DNA from: an uncultured Bacilli bacterium | GTDB taxonomy: Bacteria > Bacillota_I > Bacilli_A > RF39 > UBA660 | Direction of reading: 5' to 3' | NCBI GenBank assembly: GCA_947522695.1 | Contig: CANNTX010000032.1 | Coordinates: 1 to 14,996, forward strand | Length of the DNA stretch: 14,996 bases | Shown here: one piece after another, positions 5,898 to 12,924 of the stretch | How positions within the stretch are numbered: the first letter of the stretch is position 1 | How the letters are laid out: each line of letters opens with the position of its first letter | Made by a program: the position numbers and the translations under genes | The notes under the pieces: generated by a model | The model's database searches: none | The model's input: only the letters and a program-made list of their open reading frames with translations | What the model was told of the DNA's origin: nothing

Positions 5898-6821
5898 ATG
5901 TTAAAAAATAAATTAAAAAAACGTATCTTTTTAATAATATCTTCTCTATTAATAATTTTAATTATCTATCTATTTCCAACTAAAAAGATAGAAACTATTA
6001 ATAATGAGAAAAAAAGTTATAAAGATGCTTATATATATCTAGTTGATTACAATAATTATGTAGCTAGAGTTAATGTTGTTTTAAAAGAAAATGATAGAAT
6101 AAATAAAATAAAAGAAATAATTAATTACTTAACTATTGATGGAAATAAAAGTAATTATATTAAAGAAGGATTTAAACAAATTATACCTAAAGATACTAAA
6201 TTATTATCAGTCGATATTGATAACAATATTGTTAAACTTAACTTTTCTAAAGAATTATTAAATATTGAAAATGATAAAATAGACACTTTAATATCTTCTC
6301 TTATCTACTCTATAACTAGTTTAGATTCTAATTATAAATTATCTATTTATATTGAAGGTAATATTTTAACTAAATTACCTAATAATGAAGTAATAGATTC
6401 TATTTTAGATCGTAGTTATGGAATTAATAAAACATTTAATATTGACTCAATTAACGGTATAACTAAAACAACCATCTATTATTTATCTAAATATAATGAC
6501 TATTATTACTATGTTCCTATTACTTTAATGAGTAATAATAAAGATGATAAAATCAAAATTATAATTGAACAAATGGCTTCTAAATCAGTTTATAACACCA
6601 ATCTAATAAGTTATATCAAAGATATTCAAAAAATAAATTATGAAATTAAGAATGATTATATAGTTCTTAATTTAAATAATAATGTATTTTCATCTAAAGA
6701 TTTAATAGAAGAAACTATCTATACTTTAAATTTATCTATTCAAGATAATTACGACGTATCAAAAGTAATTTATTATTTAGACAATACCTTAATTAAAGAA
6801 ATAAATATAAAAAACACCTAA
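5898..6821 (+). CDS. gerM: GerM-like sporulation/germination protein with two GerMN domains
   Basis: GerM proteins are membrane-anchored extracytoplasmic proteins needed for normal sporulation and germination; the molecular role is still poorly defined. The 307-residue product has a basic N terminus and one membrane segment (about 9-24), without a lipobox Cys. Two repeated GerMN-type units lie at about 40-150 and 190-300. The first shows the family pattern in IPKDTKLLSVDIDNNIVKLNFSKELL (split by a conserved Asp/Asn turn), and a related pattern recurs near KNDYIVLNLNNNVFS. ATG 5898 is preferred over ATG 5886 because GGTGG (5888-5892) is spaced 5 nt from it. Its neighbours are gerE and spoIIIAH. 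It ends inside a bidirectional terminator. Confidence 0.85.
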   Translation: MLKNKLKKRIFLIISSLLIILIIYLFPTKKIETINNEKKSYKDAYIYLVDYNNYVARVNVVLKENDRINKIKEIINYLTIDGNKSNYIKEGFKQIIPKDTKLLSVDIDNNIVKLNFSKELLNIENDKIDTLISSLIYSITSLDSNYKLSIYIEGNILTKLPNNEVIDSILDRSYGINKTFNIDSINGITKTTIYYLSKYNDYYYYVPITLMSNNKDDKIKIIIEQMASKSVYNTNLISYIKDIQKINYEIKNDYIVLNLNNNVFSSKDLIEETIYTLNLSIQDNYDVSKVIYYLDNTLIKEINIKNT

Positions 6822-6834
6822 TTAGGTGTTTTTA
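6809..6834. terminator. Bidirectional terminator between gerM and the converging small gene
   Basis: AAAAACACC (6810-6818) and GGTGTTTTT (6825-6833) form a perfect 9-bp stem around TAATTA; the A-run on one side is the T-run on the other. The gerM stop codon (6819-6821) sits in the loop. It can serve gerM on the plus strand and the 93-codon gene on the minus strand. Confidence 0.9.
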
Positions 6835-6839
6835 GCATA

Positions 6840-7121
6840 TTATAATGATACTCTTTTAACTGATTCATTTCTTAATGAATTAGCCATATTAGCATCAAAT
6901 GCTTTGCTATTAGCTGATAAATATCTTAATAATAATAAAGATTTTTCTTCCATAACTTTATTTAAATAAAGATCTCCAATTTCAGTTATAATTAATTCTT
7001 CATTAACAAATTCAATTAAACCAAGACTTAACATTTGAATAATAGTTTCATTATTTACAGAATAAATATTATAACCTCTTTTAATCATTAATAACATACT
7101 ACTAATTTCTAAATTTTTCAT
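6840..7121 (-). CDS. Small protein of unknown function, possible winged-helix fold
   Basis: A 93-residue protein that I do not recognise. Residues 25-55 (TIIQMLSLGLIEFVNEEL, then IITEIGDLYL) look like the second helix and wing of a small winged-helix DNA-binding domain, where 'LGLIE...L.ITE.G..YL' is a common pattern; this is inference. The N terminus (MLLMIKRGYNIYS) is helical and the C-terminal third is polar with basic residues. There is no signal or membrane segment. The ATG has a good Shine-Dalgarno AAAGGAG 8 nt upstream. TATAAT at 7147-7142 gives it its own promoter, though the -35 (TTCTAC) is poor and lies inside the preceding terminator. It converges on gerM, with which it shares a terminator. 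Confidence 0.75.
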   Translation of the reverse strand: MKNLEISSMLLMIKRGYNIYSVNNETIIQMLSLGLIEFVNEELIITEIGDLYLNKVMEEKSLLLLRYLSANSKAFDANMANSLRNESVKRVSL

Positions 7122-7141
7122 ACTTTCTCTCCTTTTTATAT

Positions 7142-7147
7142 ATTATA
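7142..7147 (-). promoter_or_regulatory. -10 box of the 93-codon gene
   Basis: A perfect TATAAT on the minus strand, about 20 bp upstream of the start codon; the best -35 at 17 bp is TTCTAC (7170-7165), only a partial match. Confidence 0.45.
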
Positions 7148-7156
7148 TTTTTTCAA

Positions 7157-7200
7157 ATAAAAAAGTAGAAATAATACACTAACATATTTAATTTCTACTT
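7157..7200 (-). terminator. Terminator downstream of the SDR gene
   Basis: ATTTCTACTT (7200-7191) and AAGTAGAAAT (7172-7163) form a perfect 10-bp stem with an 18-nt loop. On the minus strand it runs on into six Ts (7164-7159). It lies about 70 bp after the SDR stop and insulates the next gene. Confidence 0.65.
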
Positions 7201-7270
7201 CTTTTTTAAATATACAAACATATGTTACAATATTTTTTTGTAAAAGTCAAGCTTTAATTTACTTTTTTAG

Positions 7271-8002
7271 TTATTGTGCAGTATATCCACCATCAATAGG
7301 AACAACAGCTCCTGTTATAAATGATGCTTTTTCACTTAATAAATAAACTATTAAATTAGCAATTTCATTATCTTTTCCTAATCTTCCAATCGGTAATTGA
7401 TTAGCCATAATCTCTTTCATATCATCAGGTACTTGACTTAAAATTGGTGTATCAACATAACCTGGCGCAACTGCATTAACTCTAATATTCTCTCTTGCAT
7501 AAGTAAGAGCAAGTGATCTAGTCATTTGGTTAATTGCTCCTTTAGTAGCTGAATAAGCAAAACTCATAGTTGTACCCACTAATCCATACATACTTGATGT
7601 ATTAACAATGCTTCCACCACCATTTTTAAGCATTTCAGCAATAACATATTTATTAGCTAAGAATATTCCTGTTTGATTAACAGCAACAACCTTATTCCAT
7701 TCTTCTAAACTAACCTCATGGGCTTTATTTGGTCCACCACCAATTCCAGCATTAGCAACTAAGTAATCAATATGCCCAAATTTACTTACTGTTTCCTCTA
7801 CTAAAGATTTAACATTTTCTTCACTTGAAACATCACATTTAATTCCTAATGCATTTTCTCCTATGTTAGAAGCAATTTCTTCAACATTATCATTCCAGTC
7901 AGCAAGAACAACGTTTACACCATAACCCGCTAATTTTTTAGCAGTAGCAAGCCCAATACCTGATGCTCCACCTGTTATAATTGCAACTTTACTATTTTCC
8001 AT
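7271..8002 (-). CDS. Short-chain dehydrogenase/reductase, NAD-dependent, classical type
   Basis: A 243-residue cytoplasmic oxidoreductase of the classical SDR family. It has the cofactor motif TGGASGIG (10-17), Asp35 at the end of the second strand (favouring NAD over NADP), D57V58, the NAG motif (84-86) and a complete active site: Asn109, Ser137, Tyr150 and Lys154 in YSATK. VAPGYVDTPI and the C-terminal IDGGYTAQ are typical. The substrate is unknown: 3-oxoacyl-ACP reductases, sugar alcohol and acetoin dehydrogenases share all these motifs. Single-gene transcription and no fatty-acid genes nearby argue mildly against FabG. ATG 8002 has AAGGAG 9 nt upstream; an in-frame TTG at 8056 would add 18 residues before the Rossmann fold and overlap the promoter, so I rejected it. 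Confidence 0.93.
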   Translation of the reverse strand: MENSKVAIITGGASGIGLATAKKLAGYGVNVVLADWNDNVEEIASNIGENALGIKCDVSSEENVKSLVEETVSKFGHIDYLVANAGIGGGPNKAHEVSLEEWNKVVAVNQTGIFLANKYVIAEMLKNGGGSIVNTSSMYGLVGTTMSFAYSATKGAINQMTRSLALTYARENIRVNAVAPGYVDTPILSQVPDDMKEIMANQLPIGRLGKDNEIANLIVYLLSEKASFITGAVVPIDGGYTAQ

Positions 8003-8035
8003 TTTAATCTTCTCCTTTTCTATCCTAACAAATTT

Positions 8036-8044
8036 ATTATAGCA
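8036..8044 (-). promoter_or_regulatory. Extended -10 promoter of the SDR gene
   Basis: TGCTATAAT (8044-8036) on the minus strand is a perfect extended -10 (TG-n-TATAAT). A -35 is not obvious. It lies 33 bp upstream of the ATG, leaving a leader of about 27 nt that holds the ribosome site. Confidence 0.65.
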
Positions 8045-8062
8045 CACAAATAACAAATTAAA

Positions 8063-8094
8063 CTTAAAAAGATAACCTTTAATTGATTATCTTT
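8063..8094 (-). terminator. Terminator after the 171-codon gene
   Basis: AAAGATAA (8094-8087) and TTATCTTT (8075-8068) pair over 8 bp with an 11-nt loop, and the second arm runs into five Ts (8070-8066). It starts 5 bp after the gene's stop codon. Confidence 0.7.
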
Positions 8095-8098
8095 ACTA

Positions 8099-8614
8099 CT
8101 AATTATTGTTTGGTAATTTCTTTACCCATTCATAAAGTTCTTTACACTTATCATCAAGTTCTTTTAAAACATCAAGCATATTTAAATGTTTATTATTTTT
8201 ATCATAATAACTAGTTTTACATTCAAGTAAAGTTCTTGGATAATCAAACCCTTCATCTACTTCTATATCAAACCCATTAGGTAAATTATCAAAATCATAT
8301 TTATCATTAAATAAAATATAAGTTATTGTACTATCTAATTCCTCCCAATAATCAAAATTATTTTCCTTTATTTTTTTAATAATAATTCTTTCATTATTTT
8401 GATATTCTTCTAAGTTTTTAATATCCTCATCAAAATATTCGTAAAATTCTATTTTATAATGACCTGAACAACTTGCAAATGTTTTATATCCCTTTTTATT
8501 TAACAAAGCAACCGCAGGAGCAATCATTTTATCACAAACAAACACTTTAGGATGATCTTCAGCATAAGTATAAACTTCAAATGTTTCCTTATCTATAATA
8601 CTATTTTTATCCAT
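8099..8614 (-). CDS. Conserved-type hypothetical protein with a LNKKGYKT-x3-CSGH motif
   Basis: A 171-residue soluble, acidic protein with no membrane segment. I cannot assign a function. The one clear landmark is ALLNKKGYKTFASCSGHY (about 36-53). A similar 'LN.KGY.T...C.GH' block occurs in many uncharacterised phage and Firmicute proteins; its Cys and His could bind metal or act catalytically. The rest is rich in Asp, Glu and Tyr, with a Trp near residue 87 and a C-terminal helix (LDVLKELDDKCKELYEWVKK). The ATG is supported by AGGAAGG at a long spacing (about 11 nt). It has its own promoter and terminator. The neighbouring genes, also unknown or decayed, suggest an accessory region. Confidence 0.8.
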   Translation of the reverse strand: MDKNSIIDKETFEVYTYAEDHPKVFVCDKMIAPAVALLNKKGYKTFASCSGHYKIEFYEYFDEDIKNLEEYQNNERIIIKKIKENNFDYWEELDSTITYILFNDKYDFDNLPNGFDIEVDEGFDYPRTLLECKTSYYDKNNKHLNMLDVLKELDDKCKELYEWVKKLPNNN

Positions 8615-8639
8615 AATATAAATCGCCTTCCTATATAAA

Positions 8640-8668
8640 ATTATAACATAATAAATTCCTACTCTAAA
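8640..8668 (-). promoter_or_regulatory. Promoter of the 171-codon gene
   Basis: TTTAGA (8668-8663), 17 bp, then TATAAT (8645-8640), preceded by TG one base upstream (TGTTATAAT), a good sigmaA promoter with extended -10. It overlaps the end of the upstream pseudogene. Confidence 0.72.
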
Positions 8669-9029
8669 TTAATACCTTTATTTAATAATTTATTTCCCAT
8701 AAAATATAATGCACTATCAATAAATACTTGTAAAAATACATATAAATACAACATTTTTCTTAATAACATATATTTACCTTTTAAATCATATGCCCTATCA
8801 TAATTATTAATGAATAATGATAATTCTGGAATATTTTTACCAATAATACTAAATATAGATATTATTAATAAAATTATTAAAAGATAAGTTACAACACTAA
8901 AAGTAACTGATTTAGATTTTTATTATTATTCCATTTAATTCCTAAAGTAGTACCAAAATATCCAGAATATTCTAAAGATATATATACTTCTTTAACTACA
9001 CCTTATAATCTTTCCGTGATACCACTCAT
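8659..9029 (-). pseudogene. Decayed gene for a small membrane protein (nonsense and frameshift)
   Basis: Starting at ATG 9029 the frame reads MSGITERL, then an in-frame TAA (9005-9003). It continues in the same frame with GVVKEVYISLEYSGYFGTT and on to KWNNN. Near 8911-8922, an AAT/A-rich stretch, it must change frame to reach a second open stretch, which starts KSKSVTFSVV and runs to the TAG at 8661-8659. That second stretch is clearly membrane-like (SVVTYLLILLIISIFSII), then has a charged loop (NNYDRAYDLKGKY) and another hydrophobic helix (LYLYVFLQVFI). The joined product would be about 120 residues. One nonsense and one frameshift mutation suggest a dead gene. I do not recognise the family. 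No other gene is visible in 8615-9077. Confidence 0.6.
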
Positions 9030-9052
9030 TTCTTTTTTAATTGTAACATAAA

Positions 9053-9086
9053 TATAAAAAAAGATAATCTTAATGGATTATCTTTT
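9053..9086 (-). terminator. Strong terminator overlapping the end of the 222-codon gene
   Basis: AAAAGATAATC (9086-9076) and GATTATCTTTT (9069-9059) form an 11-bp stem with a 6-nt loop; the minus strand continues into a T-run. The stop codon of the gene (9080-9078) is in the first arm. Confidence 0.85.
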
Positions 9087-9746
9087 CATCAAACATTTTC
9101 CTTTATTCTGGTTATACATATATTCATCTATAGAGACTTGATGTTTTATATCTTTAACATCATCAACCAATTGTAACTTATTAAATAAACGCATAAACAT
9201 AACATTAAAAGGAGCATAATAACTACCAGAATTACAAAATTTAATTGTTACTCTTCCAATATTTGAACCTCCATTTATAAATCCTGATAAAATAGATTTA
9301 GGTATAAATTCAAGTTCAAATTCTTCATCTATTTTTCTTATCTTTAAAATATTAGTGCTATCGTGATTAAATTCATCACTACACCAAGTAACAACCTTAT
9401 TTTCTATATCGTACAATTCAGAATAATGATAAAAATCATATTTAAAAGCTTCCTCACGATATATTTTATTATATTTTTCAACCTCATAATTATTATTAAA
9501 AATATAATCATCCAAAGTACAAACATTTACATTTTCTATATCTGCAAATAAATCTTGAAACGCGGAATATACTGCACCATTTTCTCTAGTGATAGTAAAA
9601 AACATATTTTTAATTAATTTACTATCATCCATTATTGTCCAGTACAAATCACCATTTCCATAAATTGACATAATAAGCCTAACATTTCCATCAATTAATG
9701 TGATGTCTTTAAATCCATTATTAATTCCACTAATAACAATTTTCAT
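9078..9746 (-). CDS. Hypothetical protein, unknown function
   Basis: A 222-residue soluble, acidic protein with no signal or membrane segment that I do not recognise. It begins MKIVISGINNGFKDITLIDGN with alternating hydrophobic residues, suggesting a beta-rich N-terminal half. A central Tyr/Asp/Glu-rich part (about 80-120, with YREEAFKYDFYHY) and a second beta-rich part (ELEFIPKSILSGFI and GRVTIKFCNSG) follow. No catalytic motif stands out. ATG 9746 is supported by GGAGGT 5 nt upstream; the in-frame ATG 9767 lies at the -10 box and would not be in the transcript. It is a single gene with its own promoter and terminator, placed between a pseudogene and a type III toxin-antitoxin locus, so it may belong to a variable accessory block. 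Confidence 0.78.
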   Translation of the reverse strand: MKIVISGINNGFKDITLIDGNVRLIMSIYGNGDLYWTIMDDSKLIKNMFFTITRENGAVYSAFQDLFADIENVNVCTLDDYIFNNNYEVEKYNKIYREEAFKYDFYHYSELYDIENKVVTWCSDEFNHDSTNILKIRKIDEEFELEFIPKSILSGFINGGSNIGRVTIKFCNSGSYYAPFNVMFMRLFNKLQLVDDVKDIKHQVSIDEYMYNQNKGKCLMKR

Positions 9747-9765
9747 TTTAAACCTCCAAACATAC

Positions 9766-9771
9766 ATTATA
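9766..9771 (-). promoter_or_regulatory. -10 box of the 222-codon gene
   Basis: TATAAT (9771-9766) on the minus strand, 12 bp before GGAGGT. The best -35 at 17 bp is TACTAA (9794-9789), which is weak. Confidence 0.5.
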
Positions 9772-9882
9772 CTACCTCAAAATAACACTTAGTACAAAAT
9801 TATTTTCATATTTGTCATAATATTTATTTACTTAATTTTTTGAATCAACTTTTCATCAAAAATATTAATATGAAACACTTTG

Positions 9883-10368
9883 TTATTTATGTAATTTATC
9901 ATTTTCTAACTCATTTAACATTTTTTCTTTTATTTTATCAATATCAGTAAAAAATAAATTTGTTCCTTGACTTTTCATAGCAAGTAATGAGTTAAAGTTG
10001 TATAATATTTTACTTTTTAATGTATCAATTACTTTTAATGGCTTTCCATCAACAATATGTGGATGATCAATATATTTTCCTAAAGTAGGAAATGCATTTT
10101 GAATTAATATAACAGATTTTTTATTAGCTATTTCACTTATCATTATAGATTTACAACTACCATATTTTTTTATTTTCTTTTCAATAATTGGCTTATATTT
10201 TGATACCTTACTACTTAATGGTATAAACCACAAAATATCTCCATCTTTAATAGTAAAATATGTTGGTCTAGCCTTTCCATTTTCATGATTAATCATCAAT
10301 CCCTTGTCATTTATTTTATCAAAAAAATCATCTTTAATATGATAAATGTATCCAGTTTTAATTTCCAA
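9883..10368 (-). CDS. cptN: Type III toxin-antitoxin endoribonuclease toxin, CptN/ToxN type
   Basis: Type III toxins are endoribonucleases held inactive by tandem RNA pseudoknots that they cut from their own antitoxin transcript. The 161-residue product has the layout I associate with CptN: GKARPTYF (31-38), the core WFIPLSSKVSKY (47-58) where the Ser/Lys residues form part of the active site region, YGSCKSIMI, and SVILIQNAFPT (85-95). The decisive evidence is the context: directly upstream are a promoter, two 49-50-nt tandem repeats and a hairpin terminator, the canonical type III order. I place the start at TTG 10368, 8 nt after AAAGGG in a near-complete anti-16S match (AAAGGGTGAT). The GTG 10377 overlaps that site. 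The toxin appears full length. Confidence 0.87.
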   Translation of the reverse strand: MEIKTGYIYHIKDDFFDKINDKGLMINHENGKARPTYFTIKDGDILWFIPLSSKVSKYKPIIEKKIKKYGSCKSIMISEIANKKSVILIQNAFPTLGKYIDHPHIVDGKPLKVIDTLKSKILYNFNSLLAMKSQGTNLFFTDIDKIKEKMLNELENDKLHK

Positions 10369-10399
10369 AACAATCACCCTTTCACCGAAAATATATCAT

Positions 10400-10437
10400 A
10401 AACCAAAATAAAACTCCATCATTATTGACGAAGTTTT
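10400..10437 (-). terminator. Attenuating terminator between antitoxin repeats and toxin gene
   Basis: AAAACTTCGTC (10437-10427) pairs with GATGGAGTTTT (10420-10410) over 11 bp including two G-U pairs, with a 6-nt loop, then ATTTTGG. In type III loci a leaky terminator here sets the excess of RNA antitoxin over toxin mRNA. Confidence 0.75.
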
Positions 10438-10567
10438 ACACATTTTCGACCGGAATAATTTATTATTCGCACCATCCGGGAGCGATTAACATTTCGCGAC
10501 TGGAATAATTTATAACCCGCACCATCCAAGAGCGGCTAACATTTCCTTCGAGTACTCTTTCAAGTAC
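10437..10567 (-). ncRNA. cptI: Type III RNA antitoxin (CptI-like) with two tandem repeats
   Basis: Read on the minus strand, unit 1 (10539-10490, 50 nt) and unit 2 (10489-10441, 49 nt) are about 80% identical. Both carry the blocks GGATGGTGCG and ATAAATTATTCC and end in an AAAT; a short start of a third unit follows. In unit 1 CCGC pairs with GCGG across TC-TTGGATGGT; in unit 2 the same positions are TCGC and GCGA, a compensatory C-G to T-A change. The repeats are much richer in G+C than the surroundings. A strong promoter lies upstream and a terminator downstream. The toxin is expected to cut between units at the A-rich joints, giving monomers that bind and block it; that step is known from the family, not seen here. 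Confidence 0.85.
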
Positions 10568-10573
10568 ATAAAA

Positions 10574-10602
10574 AGTATACTATAATTTTGCACAAAAGTC
10601 AA
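10574..10602 (-). promoter_or_regulatory. Strong promoter of the type III toxin-antitoxin locus
   Basis: TTGACT (10602-10597), exactly 17 bp, TATACT (10579-10574): the best -35/-10 pair in the window. The expected start near 10567 puts the whole repeat array in the transcript. Confidence 0.85.
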
Positions 10603-10722
10603 ATGGCTCTAATAGCATACATTATATTATATGTTCTTTTTTCTAAAATTAAACATAAAGACTTTCTATTCACATTTATATGGTGATCCAGCATAGTTAT
10701 CTTTGATTTTATAGTTTATAAA

Positions 10723-12870
10723 TTAATTATCTCTTTTCAATACTAACTGTTTAGTTTTCATATAATCATCTTTTTTAATATCTTTTTCCGTATATCTTTT
10801 TTCTTCAAATTCAATCATTTCAATATCGCCATCTTTATTAACATACATATCAATAAAATAAGCACCCATCGTATTTTCTAATCCTTGTCTAATTGCAAAG
10901 TTAGTTTTAGCTGTTAAACAAGGAATTAAGAACGCAATCACATTACGATATGCCATCATATGACTTTGATGAAAATGACCACTACCAATAATATTAGGTT
11001 TAGTACCAGGCTCCATTTTATCAATATACTTTTGCATTTTATAAGATAAACTAGAAGAACATCCTCCTCCTGGATGGAACATTTCTTCACTTGTTTTAAT
11101 ACTTTCTTTAGGATTAAATATTCCTTTATCATCACCTAAGAAATGCATATCAGGTCTTTTTTCTTCAATAGCTTCACCCATAAATACCCCGCCATTTTTA
11201 CAATGAGTTTGATCATGAGTTCCCGTTATAAAATAAGTATCTATTCCTTCAACCTTAGGATAATAATTAGTAATATAATCTAGTTGTCTTGAAGCACCTA
11301 ACCTAAATAAAGCATATTGATGTTCTGGTCTATTATGATAATCACCATCAAGTACATCTCCAAAATGCAACACTGTATCTATTCCTCTATCATAAGCTTC
11401 CTTATAAACTTTATTAAGTAAATTTAGTTGTTGAGCCTCATTACATAAATGAGTATCAGATATCCATAACTGTCTAATTTTCTTTAATTCACTCATATTA
11501 GGTTTAATAGATTTATTATTCTTATTTTTACTTTTCTTAACAACAACTTTATTATCAACTATATTTATGTCATATCCTCTAGCGTTAAGTTCTTCAATAA
11601 CGCCACCTAATTTTAAAGAAGATATTCCTAACTTTTTAGCTAATTCATCTAAACTTTGTCCATTTTTTAACATATCAAATATTTTATCTTTATCATCTTT
11701 AACGTTTATTTCTGGAACACTTATTGTAGTATGATCAAGTAACTCTAATTTTTTAAAAGTTCGATAATCATCTTTAATAGTTTTATAATAAGGAATATAC
11801 ATTTGACTAGTTCCTTTTAAATTTCCTTTTTTATCTTTATCTAAAGTAACTATCCAACTTCCTATCGTATTATATACGGGCGTATTAGCATCTTTCATTT
11901 CATCAGTTGTTGCCGTAACAGTAGGAACTTGATAACTTCTAACACCTCTTCTTAAAAATGAATCACAAGCAGCAAAATGACTAGTAACTAAAATATCAGT
12001 TTTATCTTCATTTCTAAGTGAAGATATCTTTTGTTGTGGTTTATAACTTATAGTATATGGTACATTTCCACTAGAATGATGTAAATATAATGAAATATTT
12101 CCACTTCTCTTATCATCACATATAAATGAGACTTTCTTTCTCTTAGGACCTAGATAAATCATATCATCTCTACGATCAGAAATTAACTTACCAATATCAA
12201 CCTTATCAGTGCCTCTTAAGAAACTTAAATCATGTTCACCAGTTATAAAATAAGTAGTAATTCCTTCAACTCTAGGAAAACAAGATGAAACATATTCTGC
12301 TTGATCTTTATAGCCATCTTTATGAAGAGTACTATTATAAATACTTTTTACTCCCCTATAAACGCCTTCTACAACATCACCTGTTAAGAATACATATTTA
12401 ACACCCATATCTTTAGCTTTCAAATACATATCATTTAAAATGGTTGTTTGTTGATAAATACTTCCAAATCTCGTATCAGATATTAACATAATTCTTAACT
12501 GTTCACTATTATCTACAATATTATAAGATAAATCATTAATTAATTGTTCATGCCCAAAATTGCGTATTAAAGTAACCATTGTATCTAAATCATCTTCATT
12601 ATTTTTTGCTGATGTATTCAAAGTCACAATATTATTTCCTCTTCTTTTAAGTTCATGAATTAATATAAACATATCATCTCTATTTATATTATAAGACTTA
12701 CATAAATCTTCCAAAATACATTCTTGTGCTAAAGTATCAAACTGTAACATATCTGCATATTCTTTTAAATTTTCTTCTGTTATTAATTTAATATCTTCAG
12801 TTTCTTTAATAACATTTCCTTCTCCAATAAACAACTGTCCATCAATTTTAATATCTTTTTTCTTTGCCAT
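10723..12870 (-). CDS. Tandem winged-helix / metallophosphoesterase protein, first unit degenerate
   Basis: A 715-residue soluble protein made of two copies of the same two-part unit. Unit 1: winged-helix-like region (about 45-90, ILEDLCKSYNINRDDMFILI) and a calcineurin-like phosphoesterase domain (about 125-360) with SDTRFG, GDVVEG, GEHD and SHFAA. Unit 2: winged helix (about 405-445, LDELAKKLGISSLKLGGVIE) and phosphoesterase domain (about 465-680) with SDTH (471-474), GDVLDG (504-509), GTHD (550-553) and GHFHQSH (631-637). Unit 2 keeps all metal ligands; unit 1 has lost the His of DTH and both His of GHFH, so it is probably inactive. Nuclease or phosphodiesterase activity on nucleic acid is likely given the DNA-binding parts, but the substrate is unknown. 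ATG 12870 has GGCGAG 6 nt upstream; earlier in-frame starts lie at or before the start of transcription. Confidence 0.85.
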   Translation of the reverse strand: MAKKKDIKIDGQLFIGEGNVIKETEDIKLITEENLKEYADMLQFDTLAQECILEDLCKSYNINRDDMFILIHELKRRGNNIVTLNTSAKNNEDDLDTMVTLIRNFGHEQLINDLSYNIVDNSEQLRIMLISDTRFGSIYQQTTILNDMYLKAKDMGVKYVFLTGDVVEGVYRGVKSIYNSTLHKDGYKDQAEYVSSCFPRVEGITTYFITGEHDLSFLRGTDKVDIGKLISDRRDDMIYLGPKRKKVSFICDDKRSGNISLYLHHSSGNVPYTISYKPQQKISSLRNEDKTDILVTSHFAACDSFLRRGVRSYQVPTVTATTDEMKDANTPVYNTIGSWIVTLDKDKKGNLKGTSQMYIPYYKTIKDDYRTFKKLELLDHTTISVPEINVKDDKDKIFDMLKNGQSLDELAKKLGISSLKLGGVIEELNARGYDINIVDNKVVVKKSKNKNNKSIKPNMSELKKIRQLWISDTHLCNEAQQLNLLNKVYKEAYDRGIDTVLHFGDVLDGDYHNRPEHQYALFRLGASRQLDYITNYYPKVEGIDTYFITGTHDQTHCKNGGVFMGEAIEEKRPDMHFLGDDKGIFNPKESIKTSEEMFHPGGGCSSSLSYKMQKYIDKMEPGTKPNIIGSGHFHQSHMMAYRNVIAFLIPCLTAKTNFAIRQGLENTMGAYFIDMYVNKDGDIEMIEFEEKRYTEKDIKKDDYMKTKQLVLKRDN

Positions 12871-12895
12871 ATTTATCTCGCCTACCATTCTTACT

Positions 12896-12924
12896 ATTAT
12901 AAGTATATTATTTGAAATTTTAAA
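12896..12924 (-). promoter_or_regulatory. Promoter of the tandem phosphoesterase gene
   Basis: TTTAAA (12924-12919), 17 bp, TATAAT (12901-12896). It predicts a leader of about 19 nt before ATG 12870. Confidence 0.65.

Noticed and set aside
9363..9551. Plus-strand open frame of 62 codons
   Set aside because: Antisense to the 222-codon gene; low-complexity Ile/Phe translation and no ribosome site.
9851..9875. Hairpin TTTCAT/ATGAAA downstream of the toxin gene as a terminator
   Set aside because: Only six AT-rich pairs with a 13-nt loop; too weak to claim.
10441..10560. CRISPR array
   Set aside because: The repeats are adjacent without spacers, differ from each other, and sit between a promoter and a type III toxin gene.
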